64,000 nt of DNA. Source: Bacteroidia bacterium (GTDB lineage Bacteria; Bacteroidota; Bacteroidia; J057). The DNA is taken from contig JAIBAH010000004.1 in NCBI GenBank assembly GCA_019695295.1, positions 37,876 to 101,875 of the forward strand, written 5' to 3'. How positions within the stretch are numbered: the first letter of the stretch is position 1; each line of letters begins with the position of its first letter. Shown piece by piece: positions 56,687 through 64,000 of this stretch. The notes under the pieces were generated by a model. It was not told where the DNA came from. It did no database searches and saw nothing but the letters and a program-made list of their open reading frames with translations. A program made the position numbers and the translations under genes.

Positions 56687-58774
56687 ATGCAACAAGTCTA
56701 TACAAATATGATGACAGGGCTATTAAAACGGATTTTTACCGTATTCATTTTTGCGGCAATTTTTTCTCTATCAGTTTATGCACAGACTCCGGTGCCGAAG
56801 TTGGATAAATTGATTAAGAAGGCAGACGCAGCTTTCGCCTCCCATGATTACTTACAGGCGAGCGATTTGTATCAACAAATCATGGCAGCTGATCCTAATC
56901 ATTACCACTCTATTTACAGAATGGCGGTGATTAGCAACATTATTCAGGACTATCGCGAAGCACAACGCTGGTACAAAAAAGCGATAGAAACGGATCCTGA
57001 AAGAAATGACACGGCTTATCTGGAACTGGGTTTGGTCTTCAAAAGACTAAACAACTACCAAAAGGCAAAAGAAGCGTTCATGACCTTTCAGCGTAAACAC
57101 ACGAATACCGAAGATGAGTATTATCTGCGTGCAGAAAACGAAATCAAAGGGTGTGATTTTGCTGAAAGTGAGTCCGGAAAAAAACCAAAATTCCGTGTAG
57201 AAGAACTTTCTGTTAACTCTCCTTCCCATGATGGTTTCCCCTGGGTACTGGATCAGCGTCAGGAAGATAAGTTCCTGATTTTCTCTTCACATCGCCCCAT
57301 TCCGGAAGCAAAGAAAACGACAAAAGACCCTTCTTCAGGGGAAGAAAGTTTCTCTGACATCTATATGGTGGTAATGGAGAATGACAGCACTTTTGCTGCG
57401 GATATCTATAATATGGGTACTCCTATCAATACCATTATGAACGATGGTAGTGCATCTGTAACCGGTGACGGTCTTACTATGTACTTCACCATTTGTCAGG
57501 AAGGGAAAAGCAAAGGAAGGGAATGCAGCGTTTATGAATCCCGTTATGATTATGCCCGTAAAGTTTGGGGTAAGCCTGTAAAGGTGAATGGCGTAAACGG
57601 AACCCAAAAAGTGGTAATCAATACTAAAGGAAAAACCAAAACCGTACCTACCAAAGATATGCATCCTTCTATCTCCGGCGACGGAATGACGCTTGCCTTT
57701 ATCTCTGACAGAGACGGCGGAAAAGGTGGAAACGATGTATGGATTTCTCACAGAACCGGTGAAGGATGGACTGCACCTGAAAATGGCGGAGAATTCATCA
57801 ACACCCCTTTCAATGAAATCTCTCCTTTCCTGAATGAAGATGGCACAAAACTGTACTTCTCTTCTGAAGGTCACGTAGGTTTCGGAGGTCAGGATTTATA
57901 TATGGCTGAACTCGTTGATGGTGTGTATCAAAATACAACCAACGTTGGTGCTCCTATCAACTCCAGCTATGATGACTATGCTTCTTACTGGATGAACGGA
58001 GACTCTGCTTTATATTTCAGCTCTAACCGCCCGGGTGGTAAAGGCCGTGATGATATCTACAGAGGGGTATTCATTGTTTATCCTGATCCTTATATCACCG
58101 TTGCGGTTCAGGGTATCGTGAAAGATAAAGCAAATAAGCAGCCGGTTCCTTATGCAACTGCTGTATTGTATGAATATTCTGAGGATGGTTCTTCTTTGGT
58201 AGAACTTGACAAAAGAAGCACTACTGAAAATGCTCGTTACACTTTCCCGCTGGAAAGAAACAAGCGTTACAAAATCGTAGCCAATGCTCCGGGATATCTT
58301 ACAAGCGATGTAACCATCTCTACGATTGATATCGGTAAAGATGTACAGAAAGGTGATAGCCTACATGTAGATCTCGAAAGAAATATTGATATCGAAATCG
58401 AACCGATTGAGTTGATTAAGCCTATCGTTTTGAAAAATATTTATTATGATTATGATAAGTATTTCATCCGTCCTGACGCTGCCACTGAATTGGATAAATT
58501 GGTGGATATTCTTTTGAAAAATCCTCAGATTACGATTCAGTTAGGTTCTCATACAGATACGAATGGTTCTGAAGGTTACAACAAATTGCTTTCTGAAAGA
58601 CGTGCTATGTCTGCTGTGAAATACCTTGCAGATAAAGGTATCAACCCTGAGCGTTTATCATGGTTCGGATTTGGAGAAGGAAGTCCTATCTACGCTCCTG
58701 AAAAAACGGATTATGAAGAGCAGGAAAACCGTCGTACTGAATTCCGTATCACTGGTTTCGAGTTCAAAAAATAA
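56687..58774 (+). CDS. PorE-like OmpA family protein (T9SS component candidate)
   Basis: The 695-residue protein has a signal peptide, TPR repeats (about 40-160: HDYLQASDLYQQIMAADPNH, REAQRWYKKAIETDPERNDT), a PD40-type beta-propeller (about 175-460: TMYFTICQEGKSKGRE, MTLAFISDRDGGKGGNDVW, LYFSSEGHVGFGGQDLYMA, LYFSSNRPGGKGRDDIYRG), a carboxypeptidase-regulatory-like domain (about 470-560) and an OmpA C-terminal domain (YYDYDKYFIRPDAATELDKL, LGSHTDTNGSEGYNKLLSER). This order is that of PorE, the peptidoglycan-bound T9SS protein of Porphyromonas. ATG 56708 is an alternative start. It is likely an outer-membrane/periplasmic anchor used by the sorting-domain cargos of this window (inference). Confidence 0.88.
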   Translation: MQQVYTNMMTGLLKRIFTVFIFAAIFSLSVYAQTPVPKLDKLIKKADAAFASHDYLQASDLYQQIMAADPNHYHSIYRMAVISNIIQDYREAQRWYKKAIETDPERNDTAYLELGLVFKRLNNYQKAKEAFMTFQRKHTNTEDEYYLRAENEIKGCDFAESESGKKPKFRVEELSVNSPSHDGFPWVLDQRQEDKFLIFSSHRPIPEAKKTTKDPSSGEESFSDIYMVVMENDSTFAADIYNMGTPINTIMNDGSASVTGDGLTMYFTICQEGKSKGRECSVYESRYDYARKVWGKPVKVNGVNGTQKVVINTKGKTKTVPTKDMHPSISGDGMTLAFISDRDGGKGGNDVWISHRTGEGWTAPENGGEFINTPFNEISPFLNEDGTKLYFSSEGHVGFGGQDLYMAELVDGVYQNTTNVGAPINSSYDDYASYWMNGDSALYFSSNRPGGKGRDDIYRGVFIVYPDPYITVAVQGIVKDKANKQPVPYATAVLYEYSEDGSSLVELDKRSTTENARYTFPLERNKRYKIVANAPGYLTSDVTISTIDIGKDVQKGDSLHVDLERNIDIEIEPIELIKPIVLKNIYYDYDKYFIRPDAATELDKLVDILLKNPQITIQLGSHTDTNGSEGYNKLLSERRAMSAVKYLADKGINPERLSWFGFGEGSPIYAPEKTDYEEQENRRTEFRITGFEFKK

Positions 58775-58792
58775 TTCTCGTAATTAAATCAT

Positions 58793-58828
58793 AAAAAAGA
58801 GGTTGCCGGAAACAGCAACCTCTTTTTT
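58793..58828 (+). terminator. Intrinsic terminator of the PorE-like gene
   Basis: AAAAAAGAGGTTGC (58793-58806) pairs with GCAACCTCTTTTTT (58815-58828). Confidence 0.88.
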
Positions 58829-58852
58829 TGTTTTGTACGGGATTCTTAGGCT

Positions 58853-58893
58853 CTCTTTCGTTCCCCATCGGCTCCGCTCAGGGAACGAAAGAG
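58853..58893. repeat. Long hairpin with TGAGCGGAGCCGA core (inverted)
   Basis: CTCTTTCGTTCCC (58853-58865) pairs perfectly with GGGAACGAAAGAG (58881-58893). The loop, read on the minus strand, is TGAGCGGAGCCGAT. It is not followed by a T-run, so a dispersed repeat is a better explanation than a terminator. Confidence 0.75.
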
Positions 58894-58906
58894 GCTCCAT
58901 TAAATC

Positions 58907-58932
58907 GTTGGGTGAGCGAAGCCGAACCCAAC
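58907..58932. repeat. Hairpin with TGAGCGAAGCCGAA core
   Basis: GTTGGGT (58907-58913) pairs with ACCCAAC (58926-58932) around GAGCGAAGCCGA. The core equals that of the neighbouring hairpin in opposite orientation, but the arms are unrelated. Confidence 0.72.
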
Positions 58933-58968
58933 ACTTCTATTCCTGTCGGCAGAATCTTACAAAAAAAA

Positions 58969-59061
58969 AACCATTCAAGCGTCACGCCCGAATGGTTCTC
59001 TTCTTTTTAACTCTTTTTTACCCTTATCTATGAAAACTAATGAAAGTTTGGGACTTTCATT
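58969..59061. other. Two further hairpins before the helicase gene
   Basis: AACCATTC (58969-58976) pairs with GAATGGTT (58990-58997), followed by T-rich DNA. AATGAAAGT (59039-59047) pairs with ACTTTCATT (59053-59061). Together with the two repeats before them, they fill the 58775-59286 gap, which has no convincing open frame. Confidence 0.5.
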
Positions 59062-59286
59062 ACTGTTTAGATGAGGGTATCTTTTGCAGGTCACACCTCT
59101 TTTTTATTTTTTTTATAAAAAATATTTCATGGGGATGAAAATTAAAAATCATACTGCTTTTTTCTCTTTCAATAAAGGAGCATTTGATAAAGATTTAATT
59201 TGTGTAATTCAGAATTACCCCTTAATTTTGAAGGTTTTTTATATAAATCCATTGTATCTTAATTCATCTATTCAGATCCTGCACTT

Positions 59287-62169
59287 TTGGAAAATGAAAA
59301 TTTAAATTCCGGACTTGTTTTCTCTATCTACTATCATGATTTTTTCAAATATCTGATAGGGGCTTACTCGCTCCCTTTTCTTGCTGATGGTAGTTACAGT
59401 CTGTCTAACTCCCGGAATATTACGCTGGAAAATCTTTCGGAGTTCAAGGATATGCTTACGGAAGAGGAAAAACAACTCGTCCTGATGTGTAATGAGATTC
59501 ATCCCAAAAACATGATACGGCAATTTAAAGGAGACCCTTTTCATCCTTTTGCGTTTTTTGAGGAGGTGCTTTCTCCCAAAAATCAGAAGCAGTACGAATT
59601 AATCCTGGCCTATATCGAAAAGCGTCTGATAAAAATCCTGCCTTTGCTGGAAGGAAAAGCGGTGTATGAAATGGCCAATGACGGATACCCGGCGCATAAG
59701 CCTGTCAATATGCTGAAAGAGAAGGCTTCCATTACGTTTCATTTTCACCGGGAGCCTCAAAAGCTTTTGTATTATATCACTATCCGCCTGAAAGAAAAAA
59801 ACACTATCCTCACCAATCAGCGGGCAAAAATCCTGACCAATTTCCCTGCATGGATTCTGAGACAGGGGGAACTTTTTACCTTCGGAGAAGAAATTGAGGG
59901 GAAAAAAATGCAGCCTTTTCTGACCAAGATGAATATTGAGGTTCCCAAAGAAAGGGAAGAGGAATACTTCCGGAAGTTTGTCACGCAAATCATGGAAAAA
60001 TATGAGGTAAGGCATAAGGGATTTAGTGTAAGGGTAATTGAAAGGCAACCGGAATTTCATTTGTATATCAACAGTAATCATCCGGAGTATCTGGGGTTTG
60101 AAAAAAAAGTATCGTACGGGGATTATTCTTTTACGCTTACGACGGATCAGGCGCCTAAAATCAAGATGAATGCTTTTTTTGAAAAGGAAGGTCCGGAGTT
60201 TATCATTTATAAGATTTTCCGGAATGTGAAGAAGGAAAAGCAGGCGGTGGAATTGCTGAGCCAAATGATTCCGGATAAGGAAAGTTTTCTGGCCTGGGAA
60301 AATATTGCCCGCAATAAAGCCCTGAGCTGGATGGCTGAAAATATTCCTGTATTAAAAGAGGCGGGATTCCGGATTCATTTTCCGGAGAATACTGCCGGAT
60401 TTAGTTTTGAGAAACCTGCGATTGAAATGAGTTCTGTAAAAAGAGGGGATTGGTTCGATATTCAGGCGGTTGTGGTGATTGGGGAGTACCGGATTCCTTT
60501 TATCCGCTTCCGGAATCATATTCTGAAAAATCAGCGGGAATATCTGTTGCCTGACGGGAGTGTGGCGATTCTTCCGGAAACCTGGTTTTCTCAATATCAT
60601 TTTCTCGTAAAACTGGGAAAGGAAACGGATAATGGGCTGGAAATCAAAAAGCGGGACTACAGCCTGATTCAGGCTCAGATGGAAACCGAAGAGCAGACTT
60701 TCGTGAATACTGTTTTTCAGCCTTTGCCTTATACTGCATACGAAACCCCTGCGGGGATGAATGCTACTTTTCGGACGTATCAGAAGGAGGGCTATGAATG
60801 GCTGATTAATATGCAGGACAGAGACAGGGGCGTAATTCTGGCGGATGATATGGGGTTAGGGAAAACGCTTCAGACGCTGGCTGTTTTGCAGCATGAAAAA
60901 GAAAAAGGAGTGAAAACGCCTTCTTTGGTGGTAATGCCTACTTCTTTGGTTTTCAACTGGCTGAATGAAGCAGCTAAGTTCACTCCAGACCTGAGGGTGA
61001 CGGTTCATACGGGAGCTTCCCGGACTAAGAATGCTCAGTCTTTTGCGTTTTTTGACCTGGTGCTGAGTACTTACGGAACGGTAAGGATGGATATTGATAT
61101 GCTGAAAGAATTTGATTTTCATTATATCATTCTGGATGAAAGCCAAAGTATTAAAAATCCGGATTCTAAAATTTCAAAGGCGGTAAAGCAGTTGTCTTCC
61201 CAATATAAGCTTTCTCTTACGGGTACTCCTGTGGAAAATTCGGTTCTGGATATATGGTCTCAGATGAAGTTCCTGAATCCGGAGTTGTTTGATAAACTCT
61301 ATGGCACTGAACAGCAGTTTCAGAAAAATTATGTGATTCCGATTGAGAAAAATCAGAATCCGGAAAAGCTAACGGAGTTAAAAAAGGTAATCCGGCATTT
61401 TGTAAAGCGAAGAAAGAAAGAACAGGTGGCCGGAGACCTTCCGCCTAAGGTTGAAAATATTCACTATTGTGAGATGACGGAGAAGCAGGAAAAGGAATAT
61501 AATACTGTGAGGGATTCTTACCGGAATTATCTGATGGATATTCTGATGGAGGGAAATCTGAATAAGAATAAGCTCAATATTCTTGCCGGGCTGCAAAAAA
61601 TCCGGCAGCTTGCGATTCATCCCCGGCTGATAAATCCGGAAATGGATATCATGGAGTCGGGAAAATATGAGGAGGTGAAAAGGCTGCTTCAGGAAATTAT
61701 TGCCGAAGGTTCCAAAGTGCTGATTTTTTCGCAGTTTGTAGGGATGCTTCAGATTATGAAAAATGATTTTGTCAAAGAAAAAATTCGTTTTCAGTACCTC
61801 GACGGAAGTACGCCTCCCAAGGAGAGGCAAAAAGCGGTAGAGGTGTTTCAGAATAATCCGAATGAGAGTGTTTTTTTGATTTCGCTGAAAGCGGGAGGGA
61901 CAGGCTTAAATCTTACGGCAGCGGATTATGTGTTTATCATTGACCCGTGGTGGAATCCGGCGGTAGAGATGCAGGCAATAGACCGTGCGCACAGAATCGG
62001 GCAGGAAAAGACGGTTTTTTATTATAAGTTTATTACCCAAAACAGTATTGAGGAAAAGATTCTGAAACTTCAGCAAACTAAATTCCGGCTTTCGGAGGAT
62101 TTGTTGTCTGAAAATGAGGAGTTCCTGAGTAAACTCAGTGAGGAGGACCTTAAGTGGATTCTGAGTTAA
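59287..62169 (+). CDS. SNF2/RapA-type DEAD/DEAH helicase-like protein
   Basis: The 960-residue protein has a long N-terminal region (1-480) of unknown fold and then an SNF2-type ATPase: DDMGLGKTLQTLAVLQHEKE (Walker A), LDESQSIKNPDSKISKAVKQ (motif II as DESQ), LTGTPVENSVLDIWSQMKFL (motif III), and in the C-terminal lobe KVLIFSQFVGML, LISLKAGGTGLNLTAADYVF and DRAHRIGQEKTVFYYKF (motif VI). Swi2/Snf2 enzymes remodel DNA-protein complexes; bacterial members have been tied to transcription recycling or defence, and I cannot choose. The frame has no ATG near its beginning: TTG 59287 is the best start, after an in-frame stop at 59260-59262. The nearby ATG at 59294 is out of frame. Confidence 0.9.
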   Translation: MENENLNSGLVFSIYYHDFFKYLIGAYSLPFLADGSYSLSNSRNITLENLSEFKDMLTEEEKQLVLMCNEIHPKNMIRQFKGDPFHPFAFFEEVLSPKNQKQYELILAYIEKRLIKILPLLEGKAVYEMANDGYPAHKPVNMLKEKASITFHFHREPQKLLYYITIRLKEKNTILTNQRAKILTNFPAWILRQGELFTFGEEIEGKKMQPFLTKMNIEVPKEREEEYFRKFVTQIMEKYEVRHKGFSVRVIERQPEFHLYINSNHPEYLGFEKKVSYGDYSFTLTTDQAPKIKMNAFFEKEGPEFIIYKIFRNVKKEKQAVELLSQMIPDKESFLAWENIARNKALSWMAENIPVLKEAGFRIHFPENTAGFSFEKPAIEMSSVKRGDWFDIQAVVVIGEYRIPFIRFRNHILKNQREYLLPDGSVAILPETWFSQYHFLVKLGKETDNGLEIKKRDYSLIQAQMETEEQTFVNTVFQPLPYTAYETPAGMNATFRTYQKEGYEWLINMQDRDRGVILADDMGLGKTLQTLAVLQHEKEKGVKTPSLVVMPTSLVFNWLNEAAKFTPDLRVTVHTGASRTKNAQSFAFFDLVLSTYGTVRMDIDMLKEFDFHYIILDESQSIKNPDSKISKAVKQLSSQYKLSLTGTPVENSVLDIWSQMKFLNPELFDKLYGTEQQFQKNYVIPIEKNQNPEKLTELKKVIRHFVKRRKKEQVAGDLPPKVENIHYCEMTEKQEKEYNTVRDSYRNYLMDILMEGNLNKNKLNILAGLQKIRQLAIHPRLINPEMDIMESGKYEEVKRLLQEIIAEGSKVLIFSQFVGMLQIMKNDFVKEKIRFQYLDGSTPPKERQKAVEVFQNNPNESVFLISLKAGGTGLNLTAADYVFIIDPWWNPAVEMQAIDRAHRIGQEKTVFYYKFITQNSIEEKILKLQQTKFRLSEDLLSENEEFLSKLSEEDLKWILS

Positions 62170-62218
62170 ATTTTTTGCGGATATAAAAATCCATGATGGT
62201 TATTTTACACATTTCCTT

Positions 62219-62226
62219 TATATTTG
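62219..62226 (+). promoter_or_regulatory. Bacteroidota -7 box TATATTTG
   Basis: The box lies inside the upstream part of the open frame beginning at 62193. Transcripts from it would start near 62232, so translation should begin at 62253. Confidence 0.55.
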
Positions 62227-62252
62227 GCTCGCATTTATCAAAACTTGAAATT

Positions 62253-63296
62253 ATGTATATAAACAAGTGGTTTCTGGCCATTTTTCTGGTAATACAGGGG
62301 CAGTGTCTGCTGGGGCAATCTGATTCTTTGCGGCAAACGCTATCTGTTCAGGTGTGTAATCCTGTGCCGGAGGTGGTGCTGACTCCGGGGAGTGTGTTTA
62401 CTACGGAGTTTTATGTCCCTATTGATTCCCTGAAGGATACGAATTGTAGTCTGGAATCTTATCTTTATATGTTTTATATACAGAATATTAAGGGGGTTCC
62501 GCTTACGAATATCAAAGTGAAGATGAATCAGCAGCCGGTATCGCCTCAGACTCCGATTTGTGAGATTCCTCCCCCCTACCCTATTTGTAAGGTGAATATT
62601 TCGGGCACGGTGCCCAAAGGGGTAAAATGCGGGGAGTTGCTTCAGTATCAGTTTGTTTTTGAAACTTTTGTAAGGGCAAAGAATATTTATGTTACGCTTT
62701 GCAGTACTCCTCTGAATATCAGAATTTCTCCCTGTGCTTTTATGACGGGGGAAGCGCATTTGTGCAATGAGTATGAAACGGCTATTCAGTTAAATGTACC
62801 GGATGCTCAAAAGTCGGGGCAATATGTATGGAAGTTTGATTCTCCCAATACGGATTGGCTGATTGATGGAAAAAGGGGGGCGGTGGTTACGAATACGCCT
62901 TCTGTAATGGTCACTTATGTGGGGAATAAGAATAGCAGCAATTCGCTGGTGGTGTCGGGAAATAAGCTGCTGAATCAGCCTTCTTTAAGGTTAACGAAAT
63001 CGATTTCTACTGTCCGGAGTCCGGAAAAGCTGAAAATCCGGCATATTGATGCTGCCTGTGGGTATATGGTGAATGTGGTGCCTGTGCTGAATGCTACTCA
63101 GTATGAGTGGGGAATCGGTGCGCCTAAGCCGGACTTTAAGACTTCGAGGCCGGAGATGGGTACGAATGTGATGTTTTCGCACGGTACTAAAAAGGTGATT
63201 TATGTGAGGGCACGGAATGAATGCGGGTTTTCGGACTGGTATTTTCAGGAATTGAAGTTTCCGGTGTATCCGGCGGATCATGGTGCGGGGCATTGA
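62253..63296 (+). CDS. Secreted protein of unknown function
   Basis: The 347-residue protein starts at ATG 62253 (MYINKWFLAIFLVIQGQCLL), which gives a clean signal peptide and fits the -7 box at 62219. The frame upstream to 62193 lacks such support. The mature protein is beta-rich with many cysteines (VQVCNPVPEVVLTPGSVF, NPVPEV, TPICEIPPPYPICKV, CGELLQYQFVFETF). A later domain (about 180-347) contains LCNEYETAIQLNVPDAQKSG and YVWKFDSPNTDWLIDG, similar in type to Ig/PKD-like surface modules. No T9SS sorting domain is obvious at the C-terminus, so it could be an accessory or periplasmic protein. Confidence 0.75.
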   Translation: MYINKWFLAIFLVIQGQCLLGQSDSLRQTLSVQVCNPVPEVVLTPGSVFTTEFYVPIDSLKDTNCSLESYLYMFYIQNIKGVPLTNIKVKMNQQPVSPQTPICEIPPPYPICKVNISGTVPKGVKCGELLQYQFVFETFVRAKNIYVTLCSTPLNIRISPCAFMTGEAHLCNEYETAIQLNVPDAQKSGQYVWKFDSPNTDWLIDGKRGAVVTNTPSVMVTYVGNKNSSNSLVVSGNKLLNQPSLRLTKSISTVRSPEKLKIRHIDAACGYMVNVVPVLNATQYEWGIGAPKPDFKTSRPEMGTNVMFSHGTKKVIYVRARNECGFSDWYFQELKFPVYPADHGAGH

Positions 63297-63395
63297 GAGG
63301 GGGTACTGCTGGAATAGGACGTAAGTCGGGAGATTTGCATTTATAAATTCTGTTAGGTGATGCCTGCGGCTTAATACTTTAACGCAACGGGGGAG

Positions 63396-63430
63396 ATTTA
63401 CTCACCCCTGCCCCTCCGAGGAGGGGAGAA
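63396..63430. repeat. Dispersed palindromic element, copy 2 (inverted)
   Basis: CCCCTCCGAGGAGGGG (63411-63426) with flanking ATTTACTCACCCCTG. The reverse complement agrees with 7855-7890 at about 33 of 36 positions. Confidence 0.65.
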
Positions 63431-63443
63431 GGAGGGAGGTTTT

Positions 63444-64000
63444 TTATAACATTAGTTTGGCGGTGGCGGTGTTGAGGATTCCGGGTTTGATGTTGATGGT
63501 TCCTGTCCAGGGCTGGTAGCCGGGGTGGTGGATGGTGATGGTGTATGTGCCGATGAGTATGGATTCGAAGTAGGCTTTGTGGTCGGTGGAGCGGACGGTT
63601 TGGGTGTAGTTTTTGAGGCCTTTGGTGATGACTACTACTACGCCTGTGGAGTCCACGCCGTCTTCGAGTTCGACGAATAGTCCGAGGCGGGTTTTGCGGT
63701 GTCCGAGGTCTTTGATTTGGCGTGCTTCGGTGTATTCGTTGTAGAACTGGGTGGCGGCGGTGCGGTACTGGGGCATTAGTTTATCTATCCTTTTGAGATA
63801 GGTATCGGCTGTGTTTAGGAGGTTTGTGAGGTTTTGTCTGGCGATTTTCTTTTCGTTTTGTTTTAGCTGTGGTGCTTCGATAACGGCGGCAAAGTTGTCT
63901 ATGGCTGTTTTGAAGTCGGTGAGTACGAGTGCGGTGATGTTGTAGGGTGCGAGTGCGGCGAGGTTAGCGAGTGCGGTGTCGTGGATGGTGGTGGCACGGA
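63444..64000 (-). CDS. Partial gene, unknown protein with C-terminal carboxypeptidase-regulatory-like domain
   Basis: The frame is open from the right window edge to the TAA at 63444, about 185 codons, so the N-terminus lies outside. The visible part begins with an Ala/Leu-rich helical region (LANLAALAPYNITALVLTDF, NLTNLLNTADTYLKRIDKLM). A small beta-sandwich with a PEGA/CarboxypepD_reg look follows (AYFESILIGTYTITIHHPGY ... WTGTINIKPG). An internal ATG at 63776 would give only 110 residues and would cut the helical region, so I do not use it. Codons end in C or A much more often than in neighbouring genes (ACC, CTC, GCC, AAC), which may reflect high expression or a different origin. Confidence 0.72.
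   Translation of the reverse strand, partial: RATTIHDTALANLAALAPYNITALVLTDFKTAIDNFAAVIEAPQLKQNEKKIARQNLTNLLNTADTYLKRIDKLMPQYRTAATQFYNEYTEARQIKDLGHRKTRLGLFVELEDGVDSTGVVVVITKGLKNYTQTVRSTDHKAYFESILIGTYTITIHHPGYQPWTGTINIKPGILNTATAKLML

Noticed and set aside
59084..59305. 73-codon plus-strand frame before the helicase
   Set aside because: AT-rich, Phe/Ile/Tyr-rich translation in intergenic hairpin DNA with no start signal; overlaps the helicase start.
62193..62252. Longer start of the secreted protein at 62193
   Set aside because: A -7 box lies inside this segment, and the signal peptide is only normal from ATG 62253.

Overview
The window looks like a chromosomal segment of a member of the phylum Bacteroidota. 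The evidence is seen in the sequence. Many start regions carry the Bacteroidota -7 box TAnnTTTG, often in the form ATTAATTTTGCA, and Shine-Dalgarno sequences are mostly absent. Several very large secreted proteins end in type IX secretion (T9SS) type A sorting domains. There is also a PorE-like TPR/propeller/OmpA protein, methylmalonyl-CoA mutase and AT-rich intergenic DNA. I cannot place it at genus level; gliding or filamentous environmental Bacteroidota would fit.

Layout. (1) 1-7.4 kb, minus strand: a type I restriction-modification locus read hsdR, hsdM, [REP-associated transposase], hsdS (3' end off the window), with a PD-(D/E)XK-type nuclease gene upstream. The transposase gene sits between hsdM and hsdS. 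It is surrounded by TTCGGCTTTAGCCGAA-type palindromes and a ten-unit 24-bp array that seems to have grown from the same palindrome. (2) 7.4-8.9 kb: no gene, but several layers of repeats, including a 12-unit 21-bp array between two ~118-bp direct copies. (3) 8.9-25.7 kb: two secreted T9SS cargo genes, one an ~4,600-residue protein with about 20 SdrD_B-type repeats and an NHL-like propeller set among them. (4) 26-32.6 kb: a MITE-like element, copper ATPase copA, a DUF2330 protein, purine nucleoside phosphorylase and a CAP-domain protein. (5) 32.7-42.8 kb: a secreted propeller-like protein, methylmalonyl-CoA mutase coupled to an unknown acidic-tailed protein, aspS, a DUF5995 protein, a SPOR protein and mdh. 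(6) 42.9-51.6 kb: a 1,146-residue Ig/PKD-type T9SS cargo with a nested propeller-like domain, small secreted proteins, a methyltransferase, a DUF952 protein, a lipoprotein, a short T9SS cargo and a Bax-inhibitor-1-like protein. (7) 51.8-58.8 kb: TetR regulator, MscS-type channel, ECF sigma factor with a small partner, polysaccharide deacetylase, an orphan MlaE permease and the PorE-like protein. (8) 58.8-64 kb: paired hairpins of a dispersed repeat family, a SNF2-type helicase, a secreted unknown and a partial gene with different codon use.

How it fits together. Housekeeping genes (aspS, mdh, punA, mutase) are interleaved with envelope and secretion functions. The PorE-like protein would be part of the T9SS that exports the five or so cargo proteins encoded here. 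The accessory part is the first 9 kb, where a defence operon, a REP/RAYT system and stacked minisatellites meet. I consider the RAYT/REP unit inside the restriction operon the most unusual system in the window. It could affect expression of the specificity subunit, but that is inference.
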